NCBI GenBank assembly: GCA_937907405.1
Contig: CALCIC010000198.1
Coordinates: 1 to 5,538 of the forward strand
Direction of reading: 5' to 3'
DNA from: an uncultured Isosphaeraceae bacterium
GTDB lineage: Bacteria > Planctomycetota > Planctomycetia > Isosphaerales > Isosphaeraceae
Length of the DNA: 5,538 nt
Of the stretch, positions 1 to 5,538 are shown piece by piece; position 1 is the first letter of the stretch, and the number at the start of each line of letters is the position of its first letter. The notes under the pieces are model-generated. The model did no database searches, was not told where the DNA came from, and saw only the letters and a program-made list of their open reading frames with translations. A program made the position numbers and the translations under genes.

Positions 1-832
1 GCCCCTCGCGACGAACCCCCTCGCCGTACCTTCCCAGATCGTCGGGCGCCTCCCCCTCGAACTGGAGCCGGACCAGTTTGGTTTCGCTGAACCGCTCGAC
101 GATCTTGGCCAGCGGGCCGTCGTAGACGATCCTCCCCTGCGTGATCACGATCACCCGGTCGCACAGCGCCTCGACGTCGCGCATGTAATGGCTGGTCAAC
201 AGCATGGTCACGCCGCGCCTTTCGTGATAATCGCGCAGGCACTTCTGGATCGCAGCCTGGGCGACGACGTCGAGGCCGATGGTCGGCTCGTCGAGCAGCA
301 GCAGCCTGGGCCCGTGCAACAGGGCGGCGATCAGCTCCATCTTCATCCGCTCGCCCAGGGACAGCTCGCGGACGGCCTGGCGGGTCAACTTCTCGACCCC
401 CAGCAGCTCGATCAGCTCCCCCAGCGTTCGGTCGAAATCGGCCTTGGGGATCGAGTAGATCTCCCGGTGGAGCTGGAAGCTGTCGGCGGCGGGGAGGTCC
501 CACCAGAGCTGGTTCTTCTGGCCCATCACCAGCGCGAACTGGCGGCGGAACGCGTCGGCCCGCCGCCAGGGGACGTAATCCAGCACCTTCGCCTCGCCCG
601 AGGTCGGATACACCAGGCCCGAGAGCATCTTCAAGGTGGTGGTCTTGCCCGCGCCGTTGGGGCCGAGGAACGCGACCATCTCGCCCGGCTCGATCGTGAA
701 ATCGATCCGGTCGACGGCGCTCACCTCCTTGTACTCGCGGCGGTACAGGCCGCGAAGGGAGCCGACGAGCCCCTCCTTCTTCTGGAAGACGCGGTACGTC
801 TTCGTCAGGCCGGCGACCTCGATGATCGACAT
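1..832 (-). CDS. ABC transporter ATP-binding protein, ABC-2/COG4586-like, 3' end cut by window edge
   Basis: This is the nucleotide-binding subunit of an ABC transporter, which hydrolyses ATP at the inner face of the membrane to drive a separate permease. The frame stays open for 277 codons from ATG at 832 to the left edge. Visible motifs in order are Walker A GPNGAGKTT (residues 57-65), a Q-loop region VMGQKNQLWWDLP (about 102-114), the signature LSLGER (157-162, in place of LSGGQ), Walker B LLLLDEPTIGLD (177-188, catalytic E182) and the H-loop SH (214-215). The N-terminal stretch with KTYR and RREYKEVSAVD, plus the QLWWDLP segment, resembles the uncharacterised ATPases grouped as COG4586, usually a little over 300 aa, so perhaps 50 residues are missing. 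The start is supported by GGAGGAAG ten bases upstream. It follows parE by 42 bases without an obvious terminator. The family's ABC-2-type permease partners would be expected beyond the left edge. The substrate cannot be inferred. Confidence 0.93.
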   Translation of the reverse strand, partial: MSIIEVAGLTKTYRVFQKKEGLVGSLRGLYRREYKEVSAVDRIDFTIEPGEMVAFLGPNGAGKTTTLKMLSGLVYPTSGEAKVLDYVPWRRADAFRRQFALVMGQKNQLWWDLPAADSFQLHREIYSIPKADFDRTLGELIELLGVEKLTRQAVRELSLGERMKMELIAALLHGPRLLLLDEPTIGLDVVAQAAIQKCLRDYHERRGVTMLLTSHYMRDVEALCDRVIVITQGRIVYDGPLAKIVERFSETKLVRLQFEGEAPDDLGRYGEGVRREG

Positions 833-842
833 GGGAACGCAG

Positions 843-850
843 CTTCCTCC
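843..850 (-). promoter_or_regulatory. Shine-Dalgarno site of the ABC ATPase gene
   Basis: On the minus strand this reads GGAGGAAG, a near-perfect anti-16S match, ending ten bases before the ATG at 832. It fixes the start of the ABC ATPase and lies within the 42-base gap after the parE stop codon. The gene therefore has its own strong ribosome binding site even if it is co-transcribed with parE. Confidence 0.8.
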
Positions 851-874
851 GCGATACGGCGGACTCGGATCGAC

Positions 875-2797
<1,923 letters not shown>

Positions 2798-2907
2798 CGC
2801 GGTCAGGTCCTTCTCTCTGGAACGCGACGGACCGCCGCGCGGGGGGTCGTCGTTCGGCTCGGCTCATTCTTCGCGGGCGCGGCGATTCGTCAATCCCACG
2901 GGGTCGT
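2798..2907 (-). other. parC-parE intergenic spacer, 110 bases
   Basis: This spacer between the A-subunit stop and the B-subunit start contains the parE ribosome binding site. It also has a GC-rich imperfect inverted repeat at 2826-2851: the outer GACG/CGTC and inner ACC/GGT arms pair around a CCGCGCGG core with one bulged base. No T-run follows it on the minus strand, so it does not look like an intrinsic terminator and read-through from parC into parE is likely. A TTGACG sequence (minus strand, 2893-2888) resembles a -35 box, but I found no acceptable -10 at the right distance. No gene is present. Confidence 0.55.
2808..2814 (-). promoter_or_regulatory. Shine-Dalgarno site of parE
   Basis: The minus strand reads AGAAGGA, ten bases before the ATG at 2797. 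It supports the start chosen for the B subunit, whose first conserved block (LEGLEAVRRRPGMYIG, residues 16-31) begins at the distance from Met1 expected for the family. Confidence 0.7.
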
Positions 2908-5421
<2,514 letters not shown>

Positions 5422-5538
5422 CGCTGGGTTCTCGGCTCCGTTCTAAAGTCCGGCAATCTCGCGCCAATCCTCACAGATCAAACCAAGTCTCGCGATCGCC
5501 ACAATACCAATAATCTCGACTTTCCCGCAATCGACACT
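5422..5538 (-). promoter_or_regulatory. Upstream leader and tentative promoter region of parC
   Basis: No gene is evident in this edge stretch, which looks richer in A/T than the coding DNA. Read on the minus strand it is the only visible upstream region for parC and any genes transcribed with it. The best sigma-70-like pair I can find is TTGCGG (5530-5525) and TATTGT (5506-5501) with an 18-base spacer. This matches the consensus in only 3 of 6 and 4 of 6 positions, so it is a weak candidate. A CGGAG (5440-5436) lies 14 bases before the ATG, a longer spacing than usual. The real promoter may lie beyond the right edge. Confidence 0.3.

Noticed and set aside
2860..2893. Possible internal promoter for parE, with a TTGACG -35-like sequence on the minus strand
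   Set aside because: Five of six -35 bases match, but the sequence 16-18 bases downstream (around AGAATG) has no acceptable -10 hexamer. One hexamer alone occurs often by chance.
5492..5499. GCGATCGC palindrome upstream of parC
   Set aside because: It is a single copy of a GC-rich palindrome. It resembles the HIP1 core of cyanobacteria, but with only one copy and no cyanobacterial signals I treat it as chance.

Overview
The window is a GC-rich (roughly two-thirds G+C by eye) chromosomal segment in which all recognisable genes lie on the minus strand. Read in the direction of transcription, from right to left, it holds: (1) a complete type IIA topoisomerase A subunit (ParC/GyrA family, 837 aa, 5421 to 2908); (2) a complete type IIA topoisomerase B subunit (ParE/GyrB family, 640 aa, 2797 to 875); and (3) the first 277 codons of an ABC transporter ATPase (832 to 1), which runs off the left edge. 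A 117-base stretch at the right edge (5422-5538) has no gene and is the likely promoter/leader region.

The A and B subunits together make the A2B2 enzyme that passes one DNA duplex through a double-strand break in another, using ATP. Sequence details favour topoisomerase IV (ParC/ParE) over DNA gyrase. The B subunit is short and has the DADSDG..HIATLL form of the TOPRIM metal motif, and the A subunit has no recognisable GyrA box in its first C-terminal blade. Some segments still look gyrase-like, so the ParC/ParE names are the best reading and are not certain. The ABC ATPase starts 42 bases after the parE stop behind a strong Shine-Dalgarno sequence, so the three genes may form one transcription unit. 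I see no functional link between the transporter and the topoisomerase.

The organism is probably a GC-rich bacterium. The style of the proteins (planctomycete-like ParE/ParC ends, His/Asn/Gly- and Pro-rich linker, COG4586-like ATPase) suggests Planctomycetes, perhaps an Isosphaeraceae relative. That is a recollection-based inference and has not been tested by a search.

I do not see a novel defence system, mobile element, CRISPR array or RNA gene. This is essentially housekeeping DNA. The points most worth a second look are the Gln in place of the usual quinolone-contact Ser in the A subunit, the unusual C-terminal domain of that subunit (no canonical GyrA box, a box-like sequence near the end, and an NGHA-repeat linker), and the A-before-B gene order.
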